Shown here: piece by piece, positions 1 through 7,772 of the stretch | Layout: every line of letters starts with the position of its first letter | Position numbering within the stretch: position 1 is the first letter of the stretch | NCBI RefSeq assembly: GCF_002288525.1 | Contig: NZ_CP023068.1 | Location: forward strand, 372,001 to 436,000 | Direction of reading: 5' to 3' | DNA from: Sinorhizobium sojae CCBAU 05684 | Lineage (GTDB): Bacteria; Pseudomonadota; Alphaproteobacteria; Rhizobiales; Rhizobiaceae | Length of the DNA: 64,000 bases | The notes under the pieces: generated by a model | What the model saw: only the letters and a program-made list of their open reading frames with translations | Databases searched by the model: none | What the model was told of the DNA's origin: nothing | Program-made: the position numbers and the translations under genes

Positions 1-51
1 CGCGCAGCAGGGGGCGTGCTCTGTTGCGAGCACGCGTGGGGAAGACGAGGG

Positions 52-1638
52 ATGTACCGGCCGAGCGAGCCCGAAGGACAAGCATTGCGCCTTGAGAAGC
101 GCTTTGAACGGCCGCACTCGCGCCGCGGGTCGCTGCTCGATCTCCTGCCGGCAGGAAAGGAGGCGACCGATCCTCAGCCACACGAGGTTCCTGCTCTTGC
201 CCCGGTCGTTGCACAATCTCCAAGCATAGCGGAACCCGAGCCGTCACGAGTCAGCGAGTATTTGCCCGGGCTTCCTTTGCTCGGCAGCATCGGAATCGAT
301 CACATCGTCGCCTGGCTTCGCGACAGCCTGCGCTGGATCGTTCTTGCACTCGTCGTCTGTGTCGCCGGTGCCCTCGGCTATGCGATGATGGCGACGCCGC
401 GATACACGGTCTATACAGACATCGTCGTCGATCCCTCGAACCTTAATGTCGTAAGCGACGACGTCTTCATGAACAATCCGCAGCGCGACGCGCAACTGCT
501 GGAGGTCGAAAGCAAGCTCAGGACCCTGACGTCGCGAAACGTCCTGGAACGCGTCATCAGGAAGCTACGTTTGACGCAGGACCCGGAATACGTGAAGCCG
601 ACGCCGCTTTCGATGCTGACGGCCCTCTTTGCGTCCCAAGACGCGAAGGCCGGCAAGGAACTGGCCGTCATGCGGGCACTCTCCGAGCGGGTCGAGGCGC
701 GCCGCGAGGAACGGTCCTTCGTCGTTGTTCTGAAAGTCTGGAGCGAGGCACCGGACAAGGCCGTCATGCTTGCGGATGCGATCGTCGATGCCTTCGAGGC
801 GGAACTCTTCCAATCGGCCGCAGAGAGCGCCGGCCGCGTCGCGGAAAACCTCAATGCACGGCTCGATGAATTGCGCCGGAGCGTGACTGACGCGGAAAAG
901 AAGGTCGAGGATTTCCGGCGGATAAATGGACTGCAGTCTGCCAATGGCGAACTTGTCAGCAACCAGCTGTCGGGCGAACTCAACAGCCAGGTACTCGAAG
1001 CGCAGCAGCGTTTCATCCAGGCGGAAACCCGTTACAAGCAGATGAGCGCGGCGCTTGCGCAAGGGCAGGCCGCCAGGGCCTCGGTCTTCGAGTCGGCCGA
1101 CATGACCAATCTCCGCCAGCAGTTTAATACCGTGCAGCAACAGATCGGCTCGATGCAGCTTACCTATGGCGAGAGGCACCCGCGCCTCGCCGCGGCGCGC
1201 TCGGAGCGCGCGACGCTCGAAGCAGCGATCAATCAGGAGGCTCGGCGAATAGCGGAACGCGCGAAGGCCGATTTCGATCGGGAACGCTCGGCGCTCGACG
1301 CCTTGCGGGTGAAAGCGAATGACGAGATATCGAACGTCTTCACCGACAATGAGGCGCAGGTCCATCTTCGCGACCTCGAGCGCGACGCGCGCACCAAGGC
1401 GGCGGTATATGAAACGCATCTCGCCCGCGCGCAACAGATCACCCAACGTCAGCAGATCGATACGACCAATGTCCGCGTCATCTCGCGCGCGATGCCGCCG
1501 GAGTCGCGAAGCTGGCCGCCGCGTACGGTCATCCTGCTGATCGCCGGCGCCGTAGCAGGTCTTGCGATCGGCGTCACCGTGGCTCTTACCCTCGGCCTGT
1601 GGAGATTTGTTCGCGGCCACCAGCGCGCGACCACTTAG
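52..1638 (+). CDS. Wzz/GumC-type polysaccharide co-polymerase (chain-length determinant)
   Basis: Predicted inner-membrane protein controlling chain length and export of a Wzy-polymerised polysaccharide. I take the ATG at 52 as the start (MYRPSEPEG, 528 aa); a purine-rich GAGGG lies immediately before it, and an upstream in-frame ATG at 16 is less likely. After a cytoplasmic N-terminus of about 90 residues there is one membrane helix (WIVLALVVCVAGALGY), a long periplasmic coiled-coil-rich region (about residues 230-440, rich in Glu, Arg, Gln and Ala) and a second helix near the C-terminus (about 493-517). It ends shortly after that helix, so no BY-kinase domain is fused, unlike many ExoP-type proteins. 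The next gene, 10 bp downstream, is a Wzy-like polymerase. The rest of the locus probably continues left of the window. Family call is firm; the sugar is unknown. Confidence 0.85.
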   Translation: MYRPSEPEGQALRLEKRFERPHSRRGSLLDLLPAGKEATDPQPHEVPALAPVVAQSPSIAEPEPSRVSEYLPGLPLLGSIGIDHIVAWLRDSLRWIVLALVVCVAGALGYAMMATPRYTVYTDIVVDPSNLNVVSDDVFMNNPQRDAQLLEVESKLRTLTSRNVLERVIRKLRLTQDPEYVKPTPLSMLTALFASQDAKAGKELAVMRALSERVEARREERSFVVVLKVWSEAPDKAVMLADAIVDAFEAELFQSAAESAGRVAENLNARLDELRRSVTDAEKKVEDFRRINGLQSANGELVSNQLSGELNSQVLEAQQRFIQAETRYKQMSAALAQGQAARASVFESADMTNLRQQFNTVQQQIGSMQLTYGERHPRLAAARSERATLEAAINQEARRIAERAKADFDRERSALDALRVKANDEISNVFTDNEAQVHLRDLERDARTKAAVYETHLARAQQITQRQQIDTTNVRVISRAMPPESRSWPPRTVILLIAGAVAGLAIGVTVALTLGLWRFVRGHQRATT

Positions 1639-1648
1639 GGCCGCGGGC

Positions 1649-2977
1649 ATGAGCGGCACAGGCTTTCAGGAAACCAGCGCGCAGGACATGAGACTGCGCC
1701 TTGGCACCTTCCTTTTCATGGCGCTCTTCCTGTTCCTGTGGGTCTCGATCGACCCTTACGTCGATCTGACGGGCGAGGCTGTACTCGATCCTTCCGCCGG
1801 GAACTCCAACCGGCTGAACCAGATTCTCGCGCTGTTCTTGACCGCCGGAATGTTGGGATACGGGCTGCTCCACCCGATGCGCGGCATCATCCTGCAGCCT
1901 CGGGTGCTACTGGCGCTGCTCTATTCGTGGTTCTTCATCACCTCCGTGATCTCCGTCCATCCGATGCTGGGGGTCAAGGGCATCATTCTCTCGACGATGA
2001 TGACACTCAATGCCAGCATCTATCTGCTGCTGCCGGCCTCCGAGCGACACTTTGCCAAGATGCTCGGCATCGGCACGCTGATCATGCTGGGCTTTGCCTA
2101 TTATGGCGTTCTGTTCAAGCCGACGCTTGCCATCCACCAGGCATCGGAACTGCGCGAGCCGATGAATGCGGGGCTTTGGCGCGGCCATTTTCCGCACAAG
2201 AACAGTGCGGCTGCGGCAATGGTGCTCGCCGCCTTCTTCGGCCTTTTCGTCATGAACCGCTGGTCGCGCCTCGCGGGCCTTGCGATCGTCGCTCTCTCCT
2301 TCCTTTTTCTCGTCAATACCGGCGGCAAGACGTCCACCGCCATGCTGCCGGCGATCCTCTTGCTCGCCTGGCTATTCGAAAAGCTGCGCTTCCTGCGTAT
2401 CCCGATCGTCATCGGCGGCGTCGGGTTGTTCAATCTCTTCGCCGTCGGCTCGGCCGTCTTCAGGCCGCTCGGCGAATTCATCGCCGGGCTCGGCATCGAT
2501 GCGACCTTCACGAACCGTGCCGACATCTGGCGTTTCGCCTTTTCCGCTCTCGCCGAGCGGCCATTGACCGGTCATGGCTTCAAGGGGTTCTGGCAGACGG
2601 AGGAACTGGTTTATAGCGGCGGCACGATCGAGACCTGGGCCGTGGCAGCAGCCAACGGCCACAATTCCTATCTGGATATCGCGCTGACCACAGGCTTCCC
2701 AGGGCTTGCTCTGACGCTGATCTGGATGGTCGTGCTGCCGCTGCGTAACATATCGCGCATCGGCCCGGAACACGAGCACTCGCATCTGACGCGTCTCTTC
2801 ATCCGTATCTGGCTCTATACGATCTTCCATGCCGGCCTCGAAAGTCTCTTCTTCGAGGGCGGCAGTCTGCTTTGGTTCACCTTCATCTTCGCACTTTATG
2901 GGTTGCAACTGCAGTCGAGCGCAGCGCTGACTGCCGCGCCCGCTCACGTGAAAAGGAGTCGCGTCGCTCATGCTTGA
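1649..2977 (+). CDS. Wzy-like polysaccharide polymerase / O-antigen ligase family membrane protein
   Basis: Polytopic inner-membrane protein of the Wzy_C/O-antigen ligase superfamily (442 aa from the ATG at 1649, MSGTGFQE). It should join undecaprenyl-linked repeat units in the periplasm. Visible signs are about ten hydrophobic segments, a basic-containing periplasmic loop after PHKNSAA, and the family-typical GHNSYLDIALTTGFPG segment (about residue 335) followed by another helix. A longer in-frame start exists at 1562 inside the previous gene, but that stretch is Arg/Ser-rich and looks like read-through of the wzz reverse context. The stop overlaps the start of the deacetylase gene by 8 bp, indicating one operon. 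It resembles ExoQ-type proteins in size. Polymerase versus ligase cannot be decided from sequence alone. Confidence 0.85.
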   Translation: MSGTGFQETSAQDMRLRLGTFLFMALFLFLWVSIDPYVDLTGEAVLDPSAGNSNRLNQILALFLTAGMLGYGLLHPMRGIILQPRVLLALLYSWFFITSVISVHPMLGVKGIILSTMMTLNASIYLLLPASERHFAKMLGIGTLIMLGFAYYGVLFKPTLAIHQASELREPMNAGLWRGHFPHKNSAAAAMVLAAFFGLFVMNRWSRLAGLAIVALSFLFLVNTGGKTSTAMLPAILLLAWLFEKLRFLRIPIVIGGVGLFNLFAVGSAVFRPLGEFIAGLGIDATFTNRADIWRFAFSALAERPLTGHGFKGFWQTEELVYSGGTIETWAVAAANGHNSYLDIALTTGFPGLALTLIWMVVLPLRNISRIGPEHEHSHLTRLFIRIWLYTIFHAGLESLFFEGGSLLWFTFIFALYGLQLQSSAALTAAPAHVKRSRVAHA

Positions 2978-3725
2978 ATGGCAGGGGAGGATCGGTTCGC
3001 TTGTCGACCGCGTGGCAAATCGGCTTATCTGGAAGTTCGCGCTTGCTCGGCGCGAACTCGAGACGGATGTGCCGCTCGTCTCCTTCACCTTCGACGACGT
3101 GCCGGAGAGTGCGCTTCGCGAAGGCGCAACCATTCTCGAGCGGCACGGCGTTCGCGGCACCTTCTATATCGCGGGCGGACTGGCCGGAAAGGTCGAGCCG
3201 GATCGGACGCTGATCACGCGGGAAGGGTGCGGCGAGCTTCTTGCGCGCGGCCATGAAATCGGCTGCCACACCTATGCGCACCGCCGAATACGCGACATTC
3301 GCCGTCTCGACGGGGATCTCGATCAGAATGCGGAATACCTGAAGAGCGCCGGTGTGGCGGGAACTGCGCGCAACTTCGCCTTTCCCTACAATGCCGCCTG
3401 GCCGCCTGCGCGGCGCCTGATGCGCCAGCGCTACCGGACCTGTCGCGGCGCCGGCGAGGCGATCAATCGCGGGGCGATCGACCCGCTGATGATCAAGGCC
3501 GTCGAAATCCGTCAGCCGGAACAGCATGCAAGAGACCTGACGCGGTGGATCGACGATGTCGCCGACCGGCCGGGCTGGCTCGTCTTCTTCACCCATGACA
3601 TCGCGCCCCGGCCAACGCCCTATGGCTGCACGCCGGAAACCTTCGATCATCTCGTCCGCCACGCGGTTGACAAGGGATGCCGCGTGCTCCCCGTCGATCG
3701 GGCGTTGGACGCGATCAACTGGTAG
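2970..3725 (+). CDS. Polysaccharide deacetylase (NodB-homology domain)
   Basis: Carbohydrate esterase family 4-like protein (251 aa) that probably removes acetyl groups from N-acetylated or O-acetylated sugars. Motif 1 is visible as VSFTFDDVPESA (about residues 37-48, catalytic and metal-binding Asp pair) and motif 2 as GHEIGCHTYAHRR (about 95-107, the two metal-ligand His). RNFAFPYNAAW supplies the motif-3-like region and the HDIAPRPTPYG segment the C-terminal His. No signal peptide is evident, so it may act on lipid-linked intermediates at the cytoplasmic face. Its start overlaps the wzy stop and the downstream glycosyltransferase follows after 11 bp, so it belongs to the same biosynthetic operon. 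Confidence 0.88.
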   Translation: MLEWQGRIGSLVDRVANRLIWKFALARRELETDVPLVSFTFDDVPESALREGATILERHGVRGTFYIAGGLAGKVEPDRTLITREGCGELLARGHEIGCHTYAHRRIRDIRRLDGDLDQNAEYLKSAGVAGTARNFAFPYNAAWPPARRLMRQRYRTCRGAGEAINRGAIDPLMIKAVEIRQPEQHARDLTRWIDDVADRPGWLVFFTHDIAPRPTPYGCTPETFDHLVRHAVDKGCRVLPVDRALDAINW

Positions 3726-3736
3726 GAGCAGTCCGG

Positions 3737-4978
3737 GTGCCCACGCTCGACTCGGCCGGAAGACGCCTGCTGGCAATCAACAACTATTACTATCGGCGCG
3801 GCGGGGCCGAGGCGGTGTTCTTCGACCATATGCACATGTTCGGCGAGATCGGTTGGGATGTCGTTCCCTTCGCCATGCAGCATGACCAGAACGAAACGTC
3901 GCCTTGGTCGGACTATTTCGTCTCCGAGATCGAATATGGCCGCAAGACCGGTCCGCTGCGCAAGGTGGCCCAGGCGGCGAGCGTCATCTATTCGGTCGAG
4001 GCCCAGCGAAAGATCCGGCGATTGGTCGATCGCATCCGACCGTCCGTCGCCCACGCGCACAATGTCTACCACCATCTGTCGCCGGCGATCTTTTCCACGC
4101 TGAAAGCCGCGGGTATTCCGGTGGTGATGACGGTGCATGACCTCAAGCTCGCCTGCCCTTCCTACAAGATGCTGCGCGCCGGCAAGGTTTGCGAGGACTG
4201 TCGCGGGGGCAGGATCTACAATGTGCTTCGCCACCGTTGCGTCAAGGATTCGCTGCCGCTCAGCGCGGTCGTATTCGCGGAAACCATGCTGCACCGGCTG
4301 CTCGGGCTCTATCGAGACAAGGTGGACCGGCTGGTGGTGCCGAGCAGCTTCTATCTGGAGAAGCTCGTCGAATGGGGCTGGCCGCGGGAGAAGATGGTTC
4401 ACATTCCGAACTTCGTCGATGTTTCCGCCTTCCGCAGCGACTGGCAGGAGGCCGACTATTTCGTCTTCGCGGGGCGTCTCGCTCCGGAAAAGGGGATCAA
4501 GACCCTGATCCGGGCAATCGCGCTCGCAGGAGAACGGCTCGTCATTGCCGGAACCGGGCCGGAGGAGGAAAGCCTTCGGCAACTGGCTGGCGAAGTCGGT
4601 GCTGACGTGACTTTCACAGGCTATCTCTCCGGCGAGAAATTGCATCGGCTGATCGGCGAATGCCGCGCCCTCGTGCTTCCGTCGGAGTGGTACGAGAATG
4701 CACCGATCAGCCTCCTCGAGACCTACGCGCTCGGCCGACCCGTCATTGGCGCAGCGATCGGTGGTATTCCGGAAATGGTGCGGGAGGATACGGGACTGCT
4801 GGCACTCTCGGGAGATGTCGAAGATCTCGCAGGCGCCCTAAGCCGGATGGCGGCACTTTCGTCGTCCGAGCGCGCGCGCCTGGGGGCCGAAGGCCGGGCT
4901 TGGATCGCCCGCGACTTTTCCGCAGCCGCCTACCGGTCGAGGACCCTTGACCTCTATGCGGCGCTAGGCGTTCCTTGA
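3737..4978 (+). CDS. Glycosyltransferase family 4 (GT-B fold)
   Basis: Predicted retaining sugar transferase of 413 aa in the polysaccharide repeat-unit pathway. I chose the GTG at 3737 (VPTLDSAGRRLL) because GGAG at 3724-3727 sits about nine bases upstream; the upstream in-frame ATG at 3677 lies inside the deacetylase gene. The N-terminal acceptor domain starts LLAINNYYYRRGGAEAVF, with the glycine-rich loop typical of GT4. The C-terminal donor domain carries FAGRLAPEKGI (about 250) and the nucleotide-sugar motif EWYENAPISLLETYALG (about 335), where the E-x7-E pair is expected. DCRGGRIYNVLRHRCVKDS is a Cys-containing insert seen in some GT4 proteins. Substrate unknown. Confidence 0.87.
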   Translation: MPTLDSAGRRLLAINNYYYRRGGAEAVFFDHMHMFGEIGWDVVPFAMQHDQNETSPWSDYFVSEIEYGRKTGPLRKVAQAASVIYSVEAQRKIRRLVDRIRPSVAHAHNVYHHLSPAIFSTLKAAGIPVVMTVHDLKLACPSYKMLRAGKVCEDCRGGRIYNVLRHRCVKDSLPLSAVVFAETMLHRLLGLYRDKVDRLVVPSSFYLEKLVEWGWPREKMVHIPNFVDVSAFRSDWQEADYFVFAGRLAPEKGIKTLIRAIALAGERLVIAGTGPEEESLRQLAGEVGADVTFTGYLSGEKLHRLIGECRALVLPSEWYENAPISLLETYALGRPVIGAAIGGIPEMVREDTGLLALSGDVEDLAGALSRMAALSSSERARLGAEGRAWIARDFSAAAYRSRTLDLYAALGVP

Positions 4979-5100
4979 ATTTCGGGCGACACGTCCGATT
5001 TCGGCCATTCCCGTAAAAATTTAGCGATGTTCTTACGCCGACCGAAAGTGGCGAGCCCTAAAAGAGGTGTCCAAAGGGAACCTCCCGGGGCTTAACAACC

Positions 5101-6351
5101 ATGAGCAGTAGGTCTGCAGTCTCGCGCGTCCAAGGTCCGCAACAGGCGCCGCTTGCGGTGAGCTCGAGCGGCCAGGCGCTCTCGGTCGAAGAAATTGACG
5201 GGTATTCGCCGCGCCTGCCGTCCATCGCCAGAACGGGCGCACGGCAGCGCGTGATGATGCTTGGGCTGCGCGGAATTCCGAGCGTCCAGGGCGGTGTTGA
5301 AAAGCATGTGGAAATGCTTGCGGCCAAGCTGGCGGCGCAAGGCTGGGGCGTCGAGGTCGTCGGGCGACGGCGCTATCTTGCGCAGTCCCCGCACTCCTCC
5401 GGACATGGGATTCGCGTCTTTTCACTCTGGGCGCCGCGCATGATGGCGCTTGAAGCGATCGTGCACACCTTCATCGGCGTCTGCTTCGCCGCACTTCGGC
5501 GTCCCGATATTCTGCACATTCATGCGATCGGTCCGGCTCTCATGGTGCCGCTCGCGCGGATGTTCGGCTTGAAGGTCGTCGTCACCCATCACGGCTATGA
5601 CTATGATCGGCAGAAATGGGGCGGGTTTGCCAAAGGGATGCTGAAGCTAGGCGAGCGCCTGGGCATGAGGCTCGCGCACGGTCGCATCGCAATTTCAAAG
5701 GAAATTGTGGAGACGATGGGCGCGCGCTATCGCGTGCCCGTCTCCTTTGTCCCGAATGGCGTTGCCGTGGCGCCATGGCGCGGCGAAAGCGGCGTTCTGG
5801 AGGAGTTCGCACTCGGGAGGCGCCGCTACGTGCTGCTTGCCGCGCGGCTGGTGCCGGAAAAGCGACAGATCGATCTCATCCGGGCTTTCGCCAGGCTAGG
5901 CGACGCCGGCTTCAAGCTGGTGCTGGCAGGCGGCGCCGAATTCGAAACGCCCTACGCGCGCGAGGTGAAGGCGATCGCGAGCCGCGTTCCAGGCGTCGTC
6001 CTTACGGGCTTCCAGACTGGTGAAAGGCTCACGGAACTCTTCGCCAATGCGGCGCTCTTCGTCCTACCTTCAAGTCACGAAGGCATGCCGATAGCGCTGC
6101 TGGAGGCGATGGCCTATGGCCTGCCAGTGCTGGCGAGCGACATCATTGCCAATCGCGCGCTTGGCCTGCCGGACGAAGACTATTTTCCCCTCGGGGATAT
6201 AGAGGCGCTTGCTGCGGCGATCGCCGGAAAGCTCGGAAATCCGCCGAGGGAGGAGAAGATTCTCGCTCGGATGGCGCATGTCGAAGCGACCTATAGCTGG
6301 ACGAGCGTCGCGCAGAAGACGCTCTCCGTCTATGGAGCGCTGAAGCGATAG
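5101..6351 (+). CDS. Glycosyltransferase family 4
   Basis: Second GT-B retaining glycosyltransferase (416 aa). A roughly 55-residue polar leader precedes the fold, which begins VMMLGLRGIPSVQGGVEKH, the GT4 N-terminal signature with the Gly-rich loop. The donor-sugar domain shows LLAARLVPEKRQIDLI (about 240) and PSSHEGMPIALLEAMAYG (about 325-342) with the conserved E-x7-E. It begins 122 bp after the previous glycosyltransferase gene, so a separate promoter is possible, and no strong ribosome site is visible before the ATG. A later in-frame ATG at about 5254 (MMLGLRG) would give the compact enzyme alone; I keep the longer start because there is no better ribosome-binding evidence there. It is followed 15 bp later by the VanZ-like gene. 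Confidence 0.85.
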   Translation: MSSRSAVSRVQGPQQAPLAVSSSGQALSVEEIDGYSPRLPSIARTGARQRVMMLGLRGIPSVQGGVEKHVEMLAAKLAAQGWGVEVVGRRRYLAQSPHSSGHGIRVFSLWAPRMMALEAIVHTFIGVCFAALRRPDILHIHAIGPALMVPLARMFGLKVVVTHHGYDYDRQKWGGFAKGMLKLGERLGMRLAHGRIAISKEIVETMGARYRVPVSFVPNGVAVAPWRGESGVLEEFALGRRRYVLLAARLVPEKRQIDLIRAFARLGDAGFKLVLAGGAEFETPYAREVKAIASRVPGVVLTGFQTGERLTELFANAALFVLPSSHEGMPIALLEAMAYGLPVLASDIIANRALGLPDEDYFPLGDIEALAAAIAGKLGNPPREEKILARMAHVEATYSWTSVAQKTLSVYGALKR

Positions 6352-6366
6352 GAAGGCAGTCGGATC

Positions 6367-6759
6367 ATGAACATCAGGCGTGCCGTCTCTCTCATCGCAT
6401 GGCTTCTTTTTGCGGGGATCGTCTATTCGACCTTGTCGCCGCTCGGCATGCGGCCGCATGTCGGCGGTTGGGTGCAACTCGAAAGATTTGGCGCCTACGG
6501 GGCGCTGGGATTCAGCTTTGCCATGGCCTATCCAGGGCGGAAATGGCTCGTGCTGGCGATGCTGCTTGCCGGCGCGGCCGGTCTTGAGCTGCTGCAGATG
6601 GTTTCGGCCGACCGCCATGCGCGGTTCGGCGATGTCGCCGTCAAAGTGGCAGGCGCGGCATCCGGTGCTGGCGCGGTCTGGCTCTTTGCCCGCCATGCGC
6701 AGCGCTTCCGGCCGGCCGTGGCCGGCATAATTCAGAACGCAAGTCATCGCGGATCCTGA
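6367..6759 (+). CDS. VanZ-like small membrane protein
   Basis: 130-aa protein with four hydrophobic segments (about residues 5-22, 42-58, 62-78 and 95-112), matching the VanZ-like family by length and by the pattern GIVYSTLSPLG near the N-terminus and LELLQMVSADRHARFGDVAVK in the middle (the family's ...E..Q......R..d..D signature). The start ATG is preceded by GGAAGG. In rhizobial polysaccharide loci such proteins are often found next to glycosyltransferases and are thought to be membrane accessory factors, but no reaction is established. The spacing (15 bp before, 14 bp after) puts it inside the operon. Confidence 0.8.
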   Translation: MNIRRAVSLIAWLLFAGIVYSTLSPLGMRPHVGGWVQLERFGAYGALGFSFAMAYPGRKWLVLAMLLAGAAGLELLQMVSADRHARFGDVAVKVAGAASGAGAVWLFARHAQRFRPAVAGIIQNASHRGS

Positions 6760-6773
6760 GCCGAGGGGGCACT

Positions 6774-7772
6774 TTGTCGATATCCGTTATTATCAAGACA
6801 TTGAATGAGGAAAAGCGCATTGCCGCGACGATCGAGAGCGCGCTCGCAGCGCTGAAAGGCAAGGGCGGCGAAGTCATAGTCGCCGACAGTGGCTCGGCCG
6901 ATCGCACGGTGGAGTTCGCCGCCCGCTATCCCGTCACCATCGTCCAAATCGCGCCGCCCGCGCGGCCGAGCTGCGGGATCGGTCCGCAACTCGGTTTTCA
7001 GTATTCCCGTGGCGAGTATGTCTGTCTCATCGATGGAGACATGCTGCTGGATGGCGGCTTTCTCGACGAAGCCGTCCGCTTCCTTGCCGACAATCCCTCG
7101 ATTGCCGGGGTGACGGGTCACATCGAGGAGATGCATGTCGCCAATCTCGAGTTCGCGCGGCGAGTAAACCGCAACGCGCCAGAGAACCGCACGGGAGCGA
7201 TCGATCGCATGAATGGCGGCGGCCTCTATCGGCGTCGCGCCATAGAAGACGTCGGTCATTTTTCGGATCGGAACCTGCATGGTTACGAGGAATTCGACCT
7301 TGGCATCCGGCTGCGAAACGCCGGTTGGGGGCTCCATCGCCTCGACCGGCGCTTCGTCCAGCACTTCGGCCACACCGTGAATTCCTACCGGCTGCTGGTT
7401 CGCCGCTGGAAGACCAAATATCTATTCGGAATCGGCGAACTCCTGCGGGCCTCGCTCGGCAAGCCTTACTTCCCTCAACTCATGAGGGAGTTGCCGGAAC
7501 TGAGGCTCTGGACACTCATCCATCTCTGGTGGCTTTTCTGCCTCGGCCTTGTCCTGTTTCTGCCCGACAAGATTCTGGCGTTTGCCGCTATTCTCGCCAT
7601 GCTGCTTGGCGTCGTGGCGCTCGCGAGCGCCAAGAAGCGCAGCCTCGGCATGGGGCTCTACACCGTCGTCGCCTGGTTCTTTCATGCCGCCGCCCTTCCG
7701 GTTGGCTTGCTCCGGCGCCGCGAACGGCCGGATGCGCCGATCGAGAGCAGAATCCTTGGAAAGCCGGCATGA
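6774..7772 (+). CDS. Glycosyltransferase family 2 with C-terminal membrane helices
   Basis: Inverting GT-A sugar transferase, 332 aa, starting at a TTG codon (6774) with a GAGGGGG ribosome site just upstream; the first residues ISVIIKTLNEEKRI are the canonical GT2 N-terminus, so an in-frame start further upstream is unlikely. The nucleotide-binding Asp is in VIVADSGSADRT and the metal-binding DxD equivalent in CLIDGDMLLDGG; RRKAIEDVG/NLHGYEEFDLGIRL holds the acceptor-side ED motif. After about residue 240 two to three hydrophobic stretches (WTLIHLWWLFCLGLVLFL and following) anchor it in the membrane. It overlaps the glycosidase gene by 4 bp (ATGA), so the two are translationally coupled. Confidence 0.87.
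   Translation: MSISVIIKTLNEEKRIAATIESALAALKGKGGEVIVADSGSADRTVEFAARYPVTIVQIAPPARPSCGIGPQLGFQYSRGEYVCLIDGDMLLDGGFLDEAVRFLADNPSIAGVTGHIEEMHVANLEFARRVNRNAPENRTGAIDRMNGGGLYRRRAIEDVGHFSDRNLHGYEEFDLGIRLRNAGWGLHRLDRRFVQHFGHTVNSYRLLVRRWKTKYLFGIGELLRASLGKPYFPQLMRELPELRLWTLIHLWWLFCLGLVLFLPDKILAFAAILAMLLGVVALASAKKRSLGMGLYTVVAWFFHAAALPVGLLRRRERPDAPIESRILGKPA

Noticed and set aside
565..1659. Minus-strand open frame of 364 codons
   Set aside because: Antisense of the Wzz-type gene, Arg-rich, no family.
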